From assembly GCA_963719165.1 (NCBI GenBank), contig CAVRAV010000002.1:1-64000 (forward strand): 64,000 nt of DNA, written 5' to 3'. The notes under the pieces were generated by a model, which worked only from the letters and a program-made list of their open reading frames with translations, was not told the DNA's origin and did no database searches. The position numbers were made by a program, and so were the translations under genes. Shown in pieces: positions 35,665-45,424 of this stretch; the first letter of the stretch is position 1; each line of letters starts with the position of its first letter. The stretch is from JAOUEA01 sp963719165 (GTDB taxonomy: Bacteria > Actinomycetota > UBA4738 > HRBIN12).

Positions 35665-36444
35665 ATGCCGACGCAGCGGGGGAAGGATCCCATCACGGTC
35701 GTGATCGCCGACGACCACCGTTCCTTCGGGGAGGCCCTCGAGGTCGCCCTGGGCAAGGAGCAGGATCTGCGCGTCATCGAGGTGGTGACCGACGGCGCCC
35801 AGGCCGTGGAGACCACGATGGAAGAACACCCCGACGTCGTGCTGCTGGACATGCAGATGCCCGGCGTCGACGGGATCGAGGCGGCCCGCAAGATCCACGA
35901 GGGCAACACCGGCACGGCCGTCATCATCTTGTCTGGTCAGGACGACGACGTGGCCCTCGCGCGCGCGATCCAGGCGGGCGCTCGCGGCTACCTGCCCAAG
36001 ACGGAGGCCGTGGGCGGCCTGGCGGACGCGATCCGCCGCGCGCACCGGGGCGAGCCGCTGCACACGAGCGAAGAGGTGGATTCGGCGCTGCGCAAGCTTC
36101 GGCGTCGTCGCGCCGTCGACGGCGATCTCGCCCAGCGGATCGAGCGTCTCACTCCGCGCGAGCTGGAGATCCTCCAGCGGATGGCGGACGGCGATCCACC
36201 CGAGCAGATCGCGGACGAGCTCGGCATGAGCCGGCACACGCTGCGTACCCACACCCAGAACGTGCTGACGAAGCTCGGTGTGCACTCGAAGCTCGAGGCC
36301 ATCGTCGCCGCCATCCGCTACGGCAAGGTGCGGACCAACAAGATCTCGCGTGAGGGCGACGCCGTGGACGATCTCCTCGACGACCCTGTGGTCGTTCCCG
36401 ACGTCGTGCCCGACGTCGTGCCCGACGTCGTTCCCGAGCGCTGA
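35665..36444 (+). CDS. NarL/LuxR-type response regulator with intact receiver
   Basis: 259 residues. The receiver is complete: VVIADDHRSF acidic pair, VVLLDMQMPG phospho-acceptor Asp near residue 63, GYLPKTEA lysine. The LuxR helix-turn-helix follows (LTPRELEILQRMADG, IADELGMSRHTLRTHTQ, LGVHSKLEAI). The C-terminus is an acidic low-complexity tail ending VVPDVVPDVVPDVVPER, encoded by 12-base tandem repeats (36391-36435). No sensor kinase is adjacent. The neighbouring hadA is divergent, so they may share a control region. Confidence 0.85.
   Translation: MPTQRGKDPITVVIADDHRSFGEALEVALGKEQDLRVIEVVTDGAQAVETTMEEHPDVVLLDMQMPGVDGIEAARKIHEGNTGTAVIILSGQDDDVALARAIQAGARGYLPKTEAVGGLADAIRRAHRGEPLHTSEEVDSALRKLRRRRAVDGDLAQRIERLTPRELEILQRMADGDPPEQIADELGMSRHTLRTHTQNVLTKLGVHSKLEAIVAAIRYGKVRTNKISREGDAVDDLLDDPVVVPDVVPDVVPDVVPER
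36391..36435. repeat. 12-base tandem repeat at the 3' end of the response regulator
   Basis: About three and a half copies of GACGTCGTGCCC (first and last units with GTTCCC) encode the VVPD repeats. Being a multiple of three, copy number can vary without a frameshift. Confidence 0.75.
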
Positions 36445-36447
36445 GCC

Positions 36448-36612
36448 TCAGCGCGTCTCGCGGTGCGCCGTGTGCTGGCGGCACCACCGGCAGTACTTCT
36501 TCAGCTCGATGCGCTCGCGATCGTTCACCTTGTTCTTGACCGTGTTGTAGTTGCGCCGCTTGCACTCGGTGCAGGCGAGCGTGATCTTTGGGCGGTTGTC
36601 GGCCTTGGCCAT
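36448..36612 (-). CDS. rpmG: Ribosomal protein L33, zinc-binding form
   Basis: 54 residues from the ATG at 36612: MAKADNRPKITLACTEC..., with NYNTVKNK and two Cys pairs (CTEC and CRWC), so this is the zinc-containing paralogue. It lies ten bases downstream of tuf on the same strand and upstream of the hadA-hadB region, matching actinobacterial order. A structural protein of the large subunit. Confidence 0.95.
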   Translation of the reverse strand: MAKADNRPKITLACTECKRRNYNTVKNKVNDRERIELKKYCRWCRQHTAHRETR

Positions 36613-36621
36613 GTTCGATCC

Positions 36622-37806
<1,185 letters not shown>

Positions 37807-37839
37807 CTCTTGGGTCCCTTCCCCGTGAGCTTGGGCCGG

Positions 37840-37911
37840 TAGCGGCGGGTGGACTCGAACCACCGACACAGCGATTATGAGCCGCTTGCTCTGCCCCTGA
37901 GCTACGCCGCC
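37840..37911 (-). tRNA. tRNA-Met (CAT anticodon, elongator type)
   Basis: Minus-strand cloverleaf: acceptor GGCGGCG/CGCCGCT, D arm GCTC-AGGGGCA-GAGC, anticodon arm AGCGG-CTCATAA-TCGCT with anticodon CAT, T arm with TTCGAGT. The acceptor is fully paired, so it is not an initiator. An Ile2 identity (modified CAT) cannot be excluded. Confidence 0.93.
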
Positions 37912-38054
37912 GCGTGCGGTCCATCAGTGTATCGAGCCGGAACCCCCAGTGGCAGCCGGGCCGCCTCGCGACCCTGCTGGGGCGCCGGGGGGTAGGCTTA
38001 TCCGGCCAACCATCAGCCCGCGTTCACCATTTCCGTCAACGAGGAGTTCCTTAG

Positions 38055-39143
38055 ATGCATGTCGATTGGGGGATCGCGGTCGCCTCCGTGATCGTGGGGT
38101 TCACGGTCGGACTGACGGGGATGGGCGGCGGGGCACTCATGACCCCCATCCTGCTCATCTTCTTCGGGATCAGCCCGACGGCGGCCGTGTCCTCGGATCT
38201 CGTGGCCGCCATGATCATGAAGCCGGTGGGCGGCGGCGTCCACGTGCGGCGCCGCACCGTGCGCTGGGAGCTCGTGAAGTGGCTGTGCCTGGGCTCGATC
38301 CCGACGGCGTTCATCGGCGTGCTGCTCCTGCATGCGAGCGGCGACAGCGAGGCCGTCGAGAACACCACCAGGATCTTCCTCGGCGTCACGTTGACCATCG
38401 CGGCGGGCGCCATGGTGTTCAAGGCGTGGCTGCAGGCGCGGCGGAGCGCGGCGGCCCGTGCCGGCAACCGCACCACGCTGGGACCCGGCGGCGATATCCG
38501 CGTCCGCATCCTGCTCACCATCGTCATCGGGGCCGTCGGCGGCCTGTTGGTGGGACTGACCTCGGTGGGCTCGGGATCCATCATCATCGTGTGCCTGATG
38601 CTCACCTACCCCGAGCTCCGCGGCGCCCAGCTCGTGGGCACGGACCTCGTCCAGGCGGTCCCGCTCGTCACCTCGGCCGCCATCGCGCACATGGTCGTCG
38701 GGGACTTCGAGCTCGGGCTCACGACCTCGATCCTGATCGGCGCGCTCCCCGCGGTCTACGTCGGCGCGCGGCTGTCCTCGAAGGCCCCCGACGGCGTGAT
38801 CCGCCCCATGCTCGTGTTCGTCCTGCTCGCCTCCTCGCTCAAGCTGCTCGGCGTGTCCACCGGGCTGCTGGGGCTCATCCTGCTCGGCGTGATGTTCGTG
38901 GGGCTCGCGATCTACGGCGCCGTCGATGCGGCCGCGCATCCCGAGAACCTCTGGAACGCGGCGGGCCAGCCCCGCCGAACGTGGATCAGGTGGATGGCCT
39001 TCGGGGCGCCGTGCGGCATCGGCTTCGCCGTGGCGATCGGCTACTTCGCGCGGATCCGTCCCCAGCTAGAGGCCGCCTTCACGGCTGTCGCGAGCCCGCC
39101 CTCGTCGTTGGCGGGCGCGCCGATCCCGGAAGAGGGGGCCTGA
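38055..39143 (+). CDS. TauE/SafE-family membrane transporter
   Basis: 362 residues with two repeated halves of about four membrane segments. Each half starts with the family signature (VGFTVGLTGMGGGALMTPIL and GGLLVGLTSVGSGSIIIVCL). ISPTAAVSSDLVAAM and LVGTDLVQAVPL follow. The family exports sulfite, organosulfonates or related anions. The substrate cannot be read here, but the sulfate importer about 4 kb downstream makes a sulfur role reasonable. A UspA gene follows after three bases. Confidence 0.85.
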   Translation: MHVDWGIAVASVIVGFTVGLTGMGGGALMTPILLIFFGISPTAAVSSDLVAAMIMKPVGGGVHVRRRTVRWELVKWLCLGSIPTAFIGVLLLHASGDSEAVENTTRIFLGVTLTIAAGAMVFKAWLQARRSAAARAGNRTTLGPGGDIRVRILLTIVIGAVGGLLVGLTSVGSGSIIIVCLMLTYPELRGAQLVGTDLVQAVPLVTSAAIAHMVVGDFELGLTTSILIGALPAVYVGARLSSKAPDGVIRPMLVFVLLASSLKLLGVSTGLLGLILLGVMFVGLAIYGAVDAAAHPENLWNAAGQPRRTWIRWMAFGAPCGIGFAVAIGYFARIRPQLEAAFTAVASPPSSLAGAPIPEEGA

Positions 39144-39146
39144 GCC

Positions 39147-39560
39147 GTGTTCGAGCACATCCTCGTCGCCGTGGACGGGTCGCCCAGGAGCGAACAGACC
39201 ATCGCCATCGCCACCGACATGGCGCAGCGCTATGCATCGAGCGTGACGGTCGTGCACGTCCGCGAGTACGAGCGCTACGAAGGCTCCGACGTGGACATGG
39301 GCCCGCCCATCAGCGGCGAACAGCTCGTCGATGACGTGGTGAAGAGGTTCAGCGACGCCGGGCTGGAGGCGCGTGGCGAGCTGCGGCGGGTGAGCTCGGG
39401 CGAGACGCCTCAGCAGATCGTGGAGATCGCTCAGCAGGTGGAGGCCGATCTCATCATCCTGGGGTCGCGCGGGATGACGGAGTGGCGGAGTCTGCTGCTC
39501 GGCGGCGTCGCGACCAAGGTCGTGCACCACGCGACGTGCCCTGTGCTGCTCGTGCGCTGA
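39147..39560 (+). CDS. Universal stress protein (UspA family)
   Basis: 137 residues, a single Usp domain. MFEHILVAVDGSPRSEQTI gives the N-terminal beta strand and Asp. The ATP-binding signature G-2X-G-9X-G is present (GSRGMTEWRSLLLGGVATKV), so it is an ATP-binding type. It starts with GTG three bases after the TauE-like transporter, so the two are probably co-transcribed. The next gene converges and overlaps its 3' end by 107 bases. Confidence 0.88.
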   Translation: MFEHILVAVDGSPRSEQTIAIATDMAQRYASSVTVVHVREYERYEGSDVDMGPPISGEQLVDDVVKRFSDAGLEARGELRRVSSGETPQQIVEIAQQVEADLIILGSRGMTEWRSLLLGGVATKVVHHATCPVLLVR

Positions 39561-41295
39561 GCAGCCACAGCAGGTAACCGCCGGTACCGACGAGCGCCGC
39601 CACCAGCGTGCCGGTTACGGATCCCCCGAGCCGAGCACCGAGGCCGTCCGCCACCGCGGCGACGAGGATGATGCCGCCGATGCCGAGTGCCGGCGCCAGG
39701 GCGAGCGCGTCCACCGCGTCCTCGACGACGGCGCGCGCCCAGCCGTATCCCAGCATCACCAGCAGCCCCAGCGCCGCCAGCGCCGAGAACGAGATCGCGA
39801 GGGGCGACGAGGGGGCGAGCGGGTCGCGGGCGCTCGGGGCCTCGCCGATCGTGCCGGGTACCGAAGCGAAGACCCCTTCGTCCCATCGGAACAGCCCCTC
39901 CGACCGCGGAGGACCCCCCGACGCCGTCTCGTCGAACGGCGCCAGCACGATCGCCAAGGGCGGCCCCGACGCGTCGGTGGGAACGGCGTCGAGCGACGCG
40001 AGAGAGAGGGCGTCGTACTCCGGGTCGCCCGTGGCGCTGGGGCGTCCGAGGAGGAACCGCTGCGGCGACCCCACGTACACGTACACGTCGCGCACGCGGT
40101 CGGGAGGCACGCTGGCGCGCGCGAGGTTCCCCACGCGCGTGGCCAGGGAGGTCGCGGCGGCTCCGGACGCGTCCGTATCCACGACGAACACGAGCGGCGT
40201 GCCCGGGGTCGTCGTCTCCCCGATCCGCGTCGCGGCCTCCAATCGCGCGGCCTCCTCCGGGGTCATGAGCACCGCCTGCGAACGCAGGCCGATGAAGGCG
40301 CCGACGATCATCGTCGCGACGAGCGCCACCGCGAGGGCTCGATACACGACGCCGCCCAGCCGCCACAGCGCGACGGCGCCCGCCCCAGCGAGGATCGGGA
40401 TCGCGAGCCCGTACGTGGCGAAGCGCGAGGGCGGCAGCGCGCGCGACGCGAGCGCGATGAGCACGCCCACGATCGTCAGGCCCGCCCACGCGCCGAGGAA
40501 CCGTCGGCGGAACGCGGCCACGCCGCCCAGCCCCGCAGCGGCGAGCGGCACGGACGCCCACGGCACGTACCGCTGCCACACCGGCGCGAACCGCTCGACG
40601 TAGGAACGATGCAGGAGCTCGGAGAACCCGGCGCGCCGCAGGAAGGCGTCCCGCGACGTGTCGACGACGAGCGGACCCGGGCCGAGGATCCTTGTCAACG
40701 CCCCGGCGGCGGCGATCGCTGCGCCGCCCACGACGGCACCGCCGATCGCACGGACCGAGGATCCGGCGCCGCGCTCGCCCTCGAGGACGCCCCACGCGGC
40801 GGCCGCCGCGAGGATCGCGAGGTCGACGAGGAAGAAGACGGGGTGGGCGAGGCCCGCGGCGCCGAGCAGGAGGGCGGCGGCGATGACGGCCCGGCGCGTT
40901 CCCACCGCGATCAGGGTCGCGGCGGCCAGGAACGGCACCACCGCCGAGACGGTGGCCACGTAGCCGGCCACGATGTGGATCGCGAACGCGCCGGCGAGCA
41001 CGCCCGCGAGCATCCACGCGGCCCGCGGCGATCTCCCCGAACGCAGCAGCGCGGCGGCCGCGAGGGCGATCGACGCACCGAGGGCGATCGACGTACCTCC
41101 GACGGCGTTCACCGCCGACAGGTGCAGCGTCGAGCCGATCGCGGTGAGGCCGGCCACCGAGCCGGCCCGCTCGCCGACGACGGACATCCCCTGTTCGCCG
41201 CCGAGCCGCATCCACCAGAGGTAGACGGCCGCGTCCAGGCCGAACGGGAACCGATCGCCGTCGGCGAAGAGCAGCGAACAGGGGAACGCCACCAC
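39454..41295 (-). CDS. Large multi-pass membrane protein of unknown function
   Basis: Up to 613 residues from the GTG at 41295. About ten hydrophobic segments in the first 380 residues are followed by an external domain (LVFVVDTDASGAAATSLATR, DVYVYVGSPQRFLLG) and three C-terminal membrane segments. The architecture resembles actinobacterial glycosyltransferase-like membrane proteins, with no acidic catalytic motif that I can assign. The last 35 residues are antisense to uspA and look like low-complexity shadow, so the true stop may have been lost to an indel near 39560. Confidence 0.6.
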   Translation of the reverse strand: MVAFPCSLLFADGDRFPFGLDAAVYLWWMRLGGEQGMSVVGERAGSVAGLTAIGSTLHLSAVNAVGGTSIALGASIALAAAALLRSGRSPRAAWMLAGVLAGAFAIHIVAGYVATVSAVVPFLAAATLIAVGTRRAVIAAALLLGAAGLAHPVFFLVDLAILAAAAAWGVLEGERGAGSSVRAIGGAVVGGAAIAAAGALTRILGPGPLVVDTSRDAFLRRAGFSELLHRSYVERFAPVWQRYVPWASVPLAAAGLGGVAAFRRRFLGAWAGLTIVGVLIALASRALPPSRFATYGLAIPILAGAGAVALWRLGGVVYRALAVALVATMIVGAFIGLRSQAVLMTPEEAARLEAATRIGETTTPGTPLVFVVDTDASGAAATSLATRVGNLARASVPPDRVRDVYVYVGSPQRFLLGRPSATGDPEYDALSLASLDAVPTDASGPPLAIVLAPFDETASGGPPRSEGLFRWDEGVFASVPGTIGEAPSARDPLAPSSPLAISFSALAALGLLVMLGYGWARAVVEDAVDALALAPALGIGGIILVAAVADGLGARLGGSVTGTLVAALVGTGGYLLWLLSARAAQGTSRGARPWSRRRRAADSATPSSRATPG

Positions 41296-41437
41296 GATCA
41301 GGGAGAGCGCTGCCAGCCGGCCGGCGTCCGCGGCCCCGCGCGATCCCGACGTAGCGATGAGCCCCCCTCGTGCGAGCCTGCTGCGATCGCAGGCCCGCTC
41401 GGGTGGGAGCCTATCGTGCCGGCCGGCTCCATCTTCG

Positions 41438-41509
41438 AGCCGGAGCGGGGATTTGAACCCCGGACCTACGCCTTACCATGGCGTTGCTCTACCCCTGAGC
41501 TACTCCGGC
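41438..41509 (-). tRNA. tRNA-Thr (GGT anticodon)
   Basis: Minus-strand cloverleaf: acceptor GCCGGAG/CTCCGGC, anticodon arm ACGCC-ATGGTAA-GGCGT with anticodon GGT, T arm with TTCAAAT. No encoded CCA. In many actinobacteria tRNA-Thr and tRNA-Met precede rpmG; here about 3.5 kb separates them. Confidence 0.96.
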
Positions 41510-41565
41510 GGTGCGGCGAATGATAGCAACCGGCGACCGGCCGTTCCCCCCGAGCCCGTGCGACG

Positions 41566-42030
41566 ATGCTGGGCGTGAGAGGGATCGTCTGTCTGGCGCT
41601 GGCGTTCGCGACCCTGACAGCGTGCACGCGCGGCGCCGACTGCACCACCGTCGACCCCGGACACGTCAGGTTCACGCACGCGGACGCACTCACCGTGAGG
41701 GTCGCCGACACCTCGGACGAGCGCGCTCAGGGGTTGATGGGCGTGACGTCGCTGCCGTCCGACGATGGGATGGTCTTCGTCTTCGGAGGCTCTTCCGAGG
41801 ACGCGTTCTGGATGAAGGACACCCTCATCCCGCTCTCGATCGCGTTCGTGGACGGCGACCGGATCGTGGCGATCCGCGAGATGGAGCCCTGCACGAACGA
41901 TCCGTGTCCCACGTACGATGCGGGAGCGCCGTACACCTATGCCGTCGAGGCGAACCGGGGGTGGTTCGCGAGCCACGGGATCGAGGCGGGCGACCGTGTG
42001 AGGAGCTTCGATGCGTCCCACTGCCAGTGA
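41566..42030 (+). CDS. DUF192 lipoprotein
   Basis: 154 residues. The lipobox is ATLTAC with Cys at residue 20. A DUF192 domain follows: ERAQGLMGVTSLPSDDGMVF, FWMKDTLIPLSIAFVDGD, and the conserved ending AVEANRGWFASHGIEAGDRV. DUF192 proteins are small extracytoplasmic proteins of unknown biochemical role. It overlaps the next gene by 20 bases, suggesting co-expression. Confidence 0.88.
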   Translation: MLGVRGIVCLALAFATLTACTRGADCTTVDPGHVRFTHADALTVRVADTSDERAQGLMGVTSLPSDDGMVFVFGGSSEDAFWMKDTLIPLSIAFVDGDRIVAIREMEPCTNDPCPTYDAGAPYTYAVEANRGWFASHGIEAGDRVRSFDASHCQ

Positions 42031-42343
42031 GGCCTCCGCCGACTGCCTGTTGTGCTCGGCCGAGCGCGTGACGGACTGGTTCCACGAGGACGAGGACTGC
42101 TGGGTGGCCGAGTGCATGGTGTGTCGCACGCCCATGGTCGTGTGGCGCACGCACGGCCTGCCCGAGGACGATCAGGAGGCGCGTCTCCTCGCGCAGCTGG
42201 AGCGCGTGGCCACCGAGCGCTACGGCCCCGGCGCCTACTGGGTGGACGGCGAACGCCGCCGGATCCCCGACCACTGGCATGCGCACGCCCGACCGGCGAA
42301 CGCGTTCTTCGACCCTGCGAGCGACCTCTACGGGCGGTACTGA
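42011..42343 (+). CDS. Small zinc-ribbon-like conserved hypothetical protein
   Basis: 110 residues from the ATG at 42011. Two Cys pairs (CLLC near residue 12 and CMVC near 35) suggest a zinc ribbon. TPMVVWRTHGLPEDD and IPDHWHAHARPANAFF with several His are also notable. The sequence pattern resembles conserved actinobacterial hypothetical proteins. No function can be assigned. Confidence 0.75.
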   Translation: MRPTASEASADCLLCSAERVTDWFHEDEDCWVAECMVCRTPMVVWRTHGLPEDDQEARLLAQLERVATERYGPGAYWVDGERRRIPDHWHAHARPANAFFDPASDLYGRY

Positions 42344-42408
42344 ACCGCGCGACACGTTGCGGAGTTGTGACGTCTCGACGTCATCGCGCGGGTATCGCCC
42401 CCCGCTGC

Positions 42409-42437
42409 TTGACACTCCCCCGCCGGGTCGGTAAGCC
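42409..42437 (+). promoter_or_regulatory. Candidate promoter of the sulfate-transport operon
   Basis: TTGACA (42409-42414), a 17-base spacer and TAAGCC (42432-42437) lie about 175 bases before the substrate-binding protein. The -35 is a perfect consensus and the -10 is weak, as often in regulated promoters. Confidence 0.4.
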
Positions 42438-42455
42438 TGTGCTGGCAGCTCGATC

Positions 42456-42563
42456 GACCGGACCACCGGAGGTCGACTGCGGATCATTTCATCCGTATGC
42501 GTCGTTCCTCGTGAGAGGGTGACGAAGCGACGAATCCTGTTCGGTTGACCGGACCACCGGAGG
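42456..42563 (+). promoter_or_regulatory. Structured leader of the sulfate operon with 17-base direct repeats
   Basis: GACCGGACCACCGGAGG occurs at 42456-42472 and again at 42547-42563, 91 bases apart start to start. Each contains CCGG-ACCA-CCGG, which can form a small hairpin, and GGAGG. Between them GCGGAT-CATTTC-ATCCGT forms another hairpin. This could be an RNA regulator or a pair of operator sites responding to sulfur supply. I cannot match it to a known riboswitch. Confidence 0.35.
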
Positions 42564-42610
42564 CCGTAAGTCCAGGCCCGGTACGTGCCGGTCGATCGAA
42601 GGGAGTTCGG

Positions 42611-43700
42611 ATGTCCCCCCGTCTCAAACGCCTCAGCAGCGCGGCTTTCGCCGGCGCGGTCGCCCTGGCACTCGCCGCCTGCTCTTCGAGCGCGGGCGGC
42701 TCGTCCGCCGGGGACAGCGGCGGCACGTGCACGCCGTCGGATAGCCCCACCATCACCTTCCTGGCGTACAGCACTCCACAGGAGGTCTACGACGCCAAGC
42801 TGATCCCGGAGTTCAAGTCCCAGTGGAAGGACGAGCACGACGGCCAGACCGTGAACTTCCTCGAGTCCGTACGGCCCCTCCACTGCGCAGGCCCAAAACG
42901 TCGTGAACGGTCAGGGCGCCGACGTCGTGGCCCTTTCTCTCGCTCCCGACGTGGACACCATCCAGCAGGCCGGCCTGATTACGCACGACTGGACGGACGC
43001 CCCAGATGGCGGCATGGTCTCGTCCTCGGTCGTGGTGTTCGACGTCCGTGAGGGCAACCCGAAGCAGATCAGGGACTGGAACGACCTCGCCGGCGACGGC
43101 GTCAACGTGCTCACGCCCGACCCCGCCCAAAGCGGCGGCGCGCGGTGGAACCTCGTGGCCCTGTGGGGCTCAGCCCTGCGCGGCGACGTGCCCGGCATCA
43201 CGAAGGGCGACGAGGCAGCCGCCACGACGTTGATGAACGACGTGACCGGCAACGTCATCGCGTACGACAGCTCCGCACGCAGCTCCGTCCAGAACTTCGA
43301 GGACGGCAACGGCGACGTGGCCATCACGTACGAGAACGAAGTGAAGACGGCGAACGCCGCGGGGCTGCCGGACGCGGCCGTGTATCCCAAGGGGTCGATC
43401 ATGGTCGAGAATCCGGTTGCGATCGTGGACAAGAACGTGGACGAGCACTGCGTGCGTGACGTCTCGGAGGCGTTCGTGAACTTCCTCCACAGCAAGGATG
43501 CGAAAGCGGCCTACACCGACACCGGGTTCCTTCGGTCGACGGACATCGCTGAGGCCCAAGCGGGCGACCCCGCCAAGGGCTACCCCGCGATCCAGGATCT
43601 CTTCACGGTCGACGACCTCGGCGGCTGGCCCGCAGTCGACACGAAGCTGTTCGGCGATGACGGCATCGCGACCCAGGCGGTCGCGAACAGCGGACGGTAG
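42611..43700 (+). CDS. cysP: Sulfate/thiosulfate ABC transporter substrate-binding protein (frameshifted)
   Basis: About 362 residues after correction. A lipoprotein signal (VALALAACSSS) is followed by TITFLAYSTPQEVYDAKLIP, typical of sulfate-binding proteins. Near 42870 one extra base shifts the frame, and the corrected junction reads FLES-YGPSTAQAQNVVNGQ, then ADVVALSLAPDVDTI. The middle (NLVALWGSALR) and C-terminal parts are full length. It captures sulfate outside the membrane and hands it to CysT/CysW/CysA encoded next. The symbol cysP versus sbp cannot be decided. Confidence 0.85.
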
Positions 43701-43730
43701 CCCGGTGACCAGCCGATCCCGACGACGACT

Positions 43731-44591
43731 ATGAGCAGCGCCGCGTCGATCACGACCAGCAGCCGGACCCGGAGACTGTCCCCGCGCTCTGCCGCGCAGC
43801 TGCGCCGGCTGAGCCTCCGCGGAGCTGCCATCGTCTATCTGGGCGGGATGATCCTCCTTCCCGTCTCCGCGATCATCTTCAAGGGATTCAGCGACGGGCT
43901 GGGCGCGTTGACCGACGCGGTGTCGGGACCCGGAGCGATCGCCGCGATCCGGCTCACCCTCATCACCGCGACCCTCACGGCCATCATCAACGCCGTGCTG
44001 GGGACGCTCCTGGCCTACGTCTTGGTCCGCTACCGGTTCCCCGGCCGCGCCCTTCTCTCCACCGTGGCGGACCTGCCCATCGCCATCCCTACCCTCGTGA
44101 CCGGTCTGATGCTCGTGGCGATCTACGGCCCGAATGCCCCGATCGGACACTTCCTTGACAGTTTGGGGATCCAGGTGATCTTCGCTCCGCTCGGCGTAGA
44201 GCTCGCGCTGCTCGTCGTCACCATGCCGTTCGTACTGCGGGCCGTGCAACCCGTGCTCCAGGAGCTCGATCCCGCCGAGGAGGAGGCGTCGGCCACCCTC
44301 GGGGCGAGCGGTTGGCGGACCTTCCGCACGATCGTCCTGCCGGCCATCCGCCCGGCCATCGCGGCGGGCGCGCTCTTGTCGTTCGCGCGCGCGTGCGGCG
44401 AGTTCGGCAGCATCGTGATCGTCTCGGGCAACATCGTGAACAAGACCCTGACGGCACCGGTCTACATCTTCCAGCTCGCGAGCCAGTTTCGCACCGAGGA
44501 AGCGGCGGCGGTAGCGACCCTACTGTTCGCAATCTCCTTCGTGATGGTGATGGCCACGGCGCGGATCCTTCGTCGGAAGGAGGAATCATGA
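43731..44591 (+). CDS. cysT: Sulfate ABC transporter permease CysT
   Basis: 286 residues with about six membrane segments. The EAA loop contacting the ATPase is EEEASATLGASGWRTFRTIV. LPIAIPTLVTGLMLVAIYG and ACGEFGSIVIVSGNI are characteristic of CysT/CysU. It overlaps cysW by four bases (ATGA) and follows the binding protein by 30 bases. It forms half of the membrane channel of the sulfate importer. Confidence 0.93.
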   Translation: MSSAASITTSSRTRRLSPRSAAQLRRLSLRGAAIVYLGGMILLPVSAIIFKGFSDGLGALTDAVSGPGAIAAIRLTLITATLTAIINAVLGTLLAYVLVRYRFPGRALLSTVADLPIAIPTLVTGLMLVAIYGPNAPIGHFLDSLGIQVIFAPLGVELALLVVTMPFVLRAVQPVLQELDPAEEEASATLGASGWRTFRTIVLPAIRPAIAAGALLSFARACGEFGSIVIVSGNIVNKTLTAPVYIFQLASQFRTEEAAAVATLLFAISFVMVMATARILRRKEES

Positions 44592-45424
44592 GCGAAGTGC
44601 GCACCAACCTGCGGAAGCGGCAATTGACGAAATTTGGTTTCGTTTCGGCGGCCGTGGCCTATGTCTCTCTGCTTCTCCTCCTGCCGCTGCTGGGGATCGT
44701 GTGGGCGGTGATGAGGGCCGGCCTGCATACCATCGCGGACACCTTCACGAACCCGAACGTCCAGCACGCGTTCGTCCTTACCGGGATCATCGCCGTGACC
44801 ACGGTCGCGGTGACCACGTTCTTCGGCGTGCTGGTGGCCTGGGTCCTCGTGCGCCAGCACTTCTGGGGCAAGGGCTTCCTGAACGCCCTCGTGGACCTGC
44901 CGTTCGCCCTGTCTCCCATCACCGTGGGGGTGGCCGCCGTGTTGCTGTTCGGGCGCGGCGGCTGGTTCGAGCCGTGGCTCACAGCGCGCGGCATCCAGGT
45001 CATGTACGCGTTGCCGGCCATGGTGCTCGTGACGATCTTCATCAGCCTTCCGTTCACGATCCGCGAGGTACAGCCCGTGCTCCAAGAAGTCGGCAAGGAC
45101 GAGGAGGACGCCTCGCGCACGCTCGGCGCCTCGATCTTTCAGACCTTCCGTAAGGTGACCCTCCCGAACATCCGCTGGGCCTTGCTCTACGGCATCGCAC
45201 TGTCCACCGCACGGGCGATCGGCGAGATCGGCGCCGTCTTGCTCGTCTCCGGCAACATCCAGGCGAAGACCGAGACTGCCACGCTCACCATCTACAACGC
45301 GTTCGAACACCGACAGCAGGCAACCGGCTACATCGTCGCACTGACACTGGCGGGGATCTCCATCCTCCTGCTTGCCGGGATCGAGGCGGCCAAGCATCGG
45401 ATCAGAAGGGAGCGGACCGCATGA
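44588..45424 (+). CDS. cysW: Sulfate ABC transporter permease CysW
   Basis: 278 residues from the ATG at 44588. The EAA loop is EEDASRTLGASIFQTFRKVT, and LPFALSPITVGVAAVLLFG and ARAIGEIGAVLLVSGNIQ are typical of CysW. It has six membrane segments. It is coupled at both ends (ATGA overlap with cysT and four-base overlap with cysA), so the three make one translational unit. Confidence 0.93.
   Translation: MSEVRTNLRKRQLTKFGFVSAAVAYVSLLLLLPLLGIVWAVMRAGLHTIADTFTNPNVQHAFVLTGIIAVTTVAVTTFFGVLVAWVLVRQHFWGKGFLNALVDLPFALSPITVGVAAVLLFGRGGWFEPWLTARGIQVMYALPAMVLVTIFISLPFTIREVQPVLQEVGKDEEDASRTLGASIFQTFRKVTLPNIRWALLYGIALSTARAIGEIGAVLLVSGNIQAKTETATLTIYNAFEHRQQATGYIVALTLAGISILLLAGIEAAKHRIRRERTA

Noticed and set aside
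37840..37911. Initiator tRNA identity for the CAT-anticodon tRNA
   Set aside because: The first acceptor pair is not the mismatched type of bacterial initiators and the anticodon stem lacks the three G-C pairs.
42545..42610. Upstream GTG/ATG starts that would extend the sulfate-binding protein
   Set aside because: The lipoprotein signal starts at the ATG 42611 with a proper ribosome-binding site; the extension would bury it.
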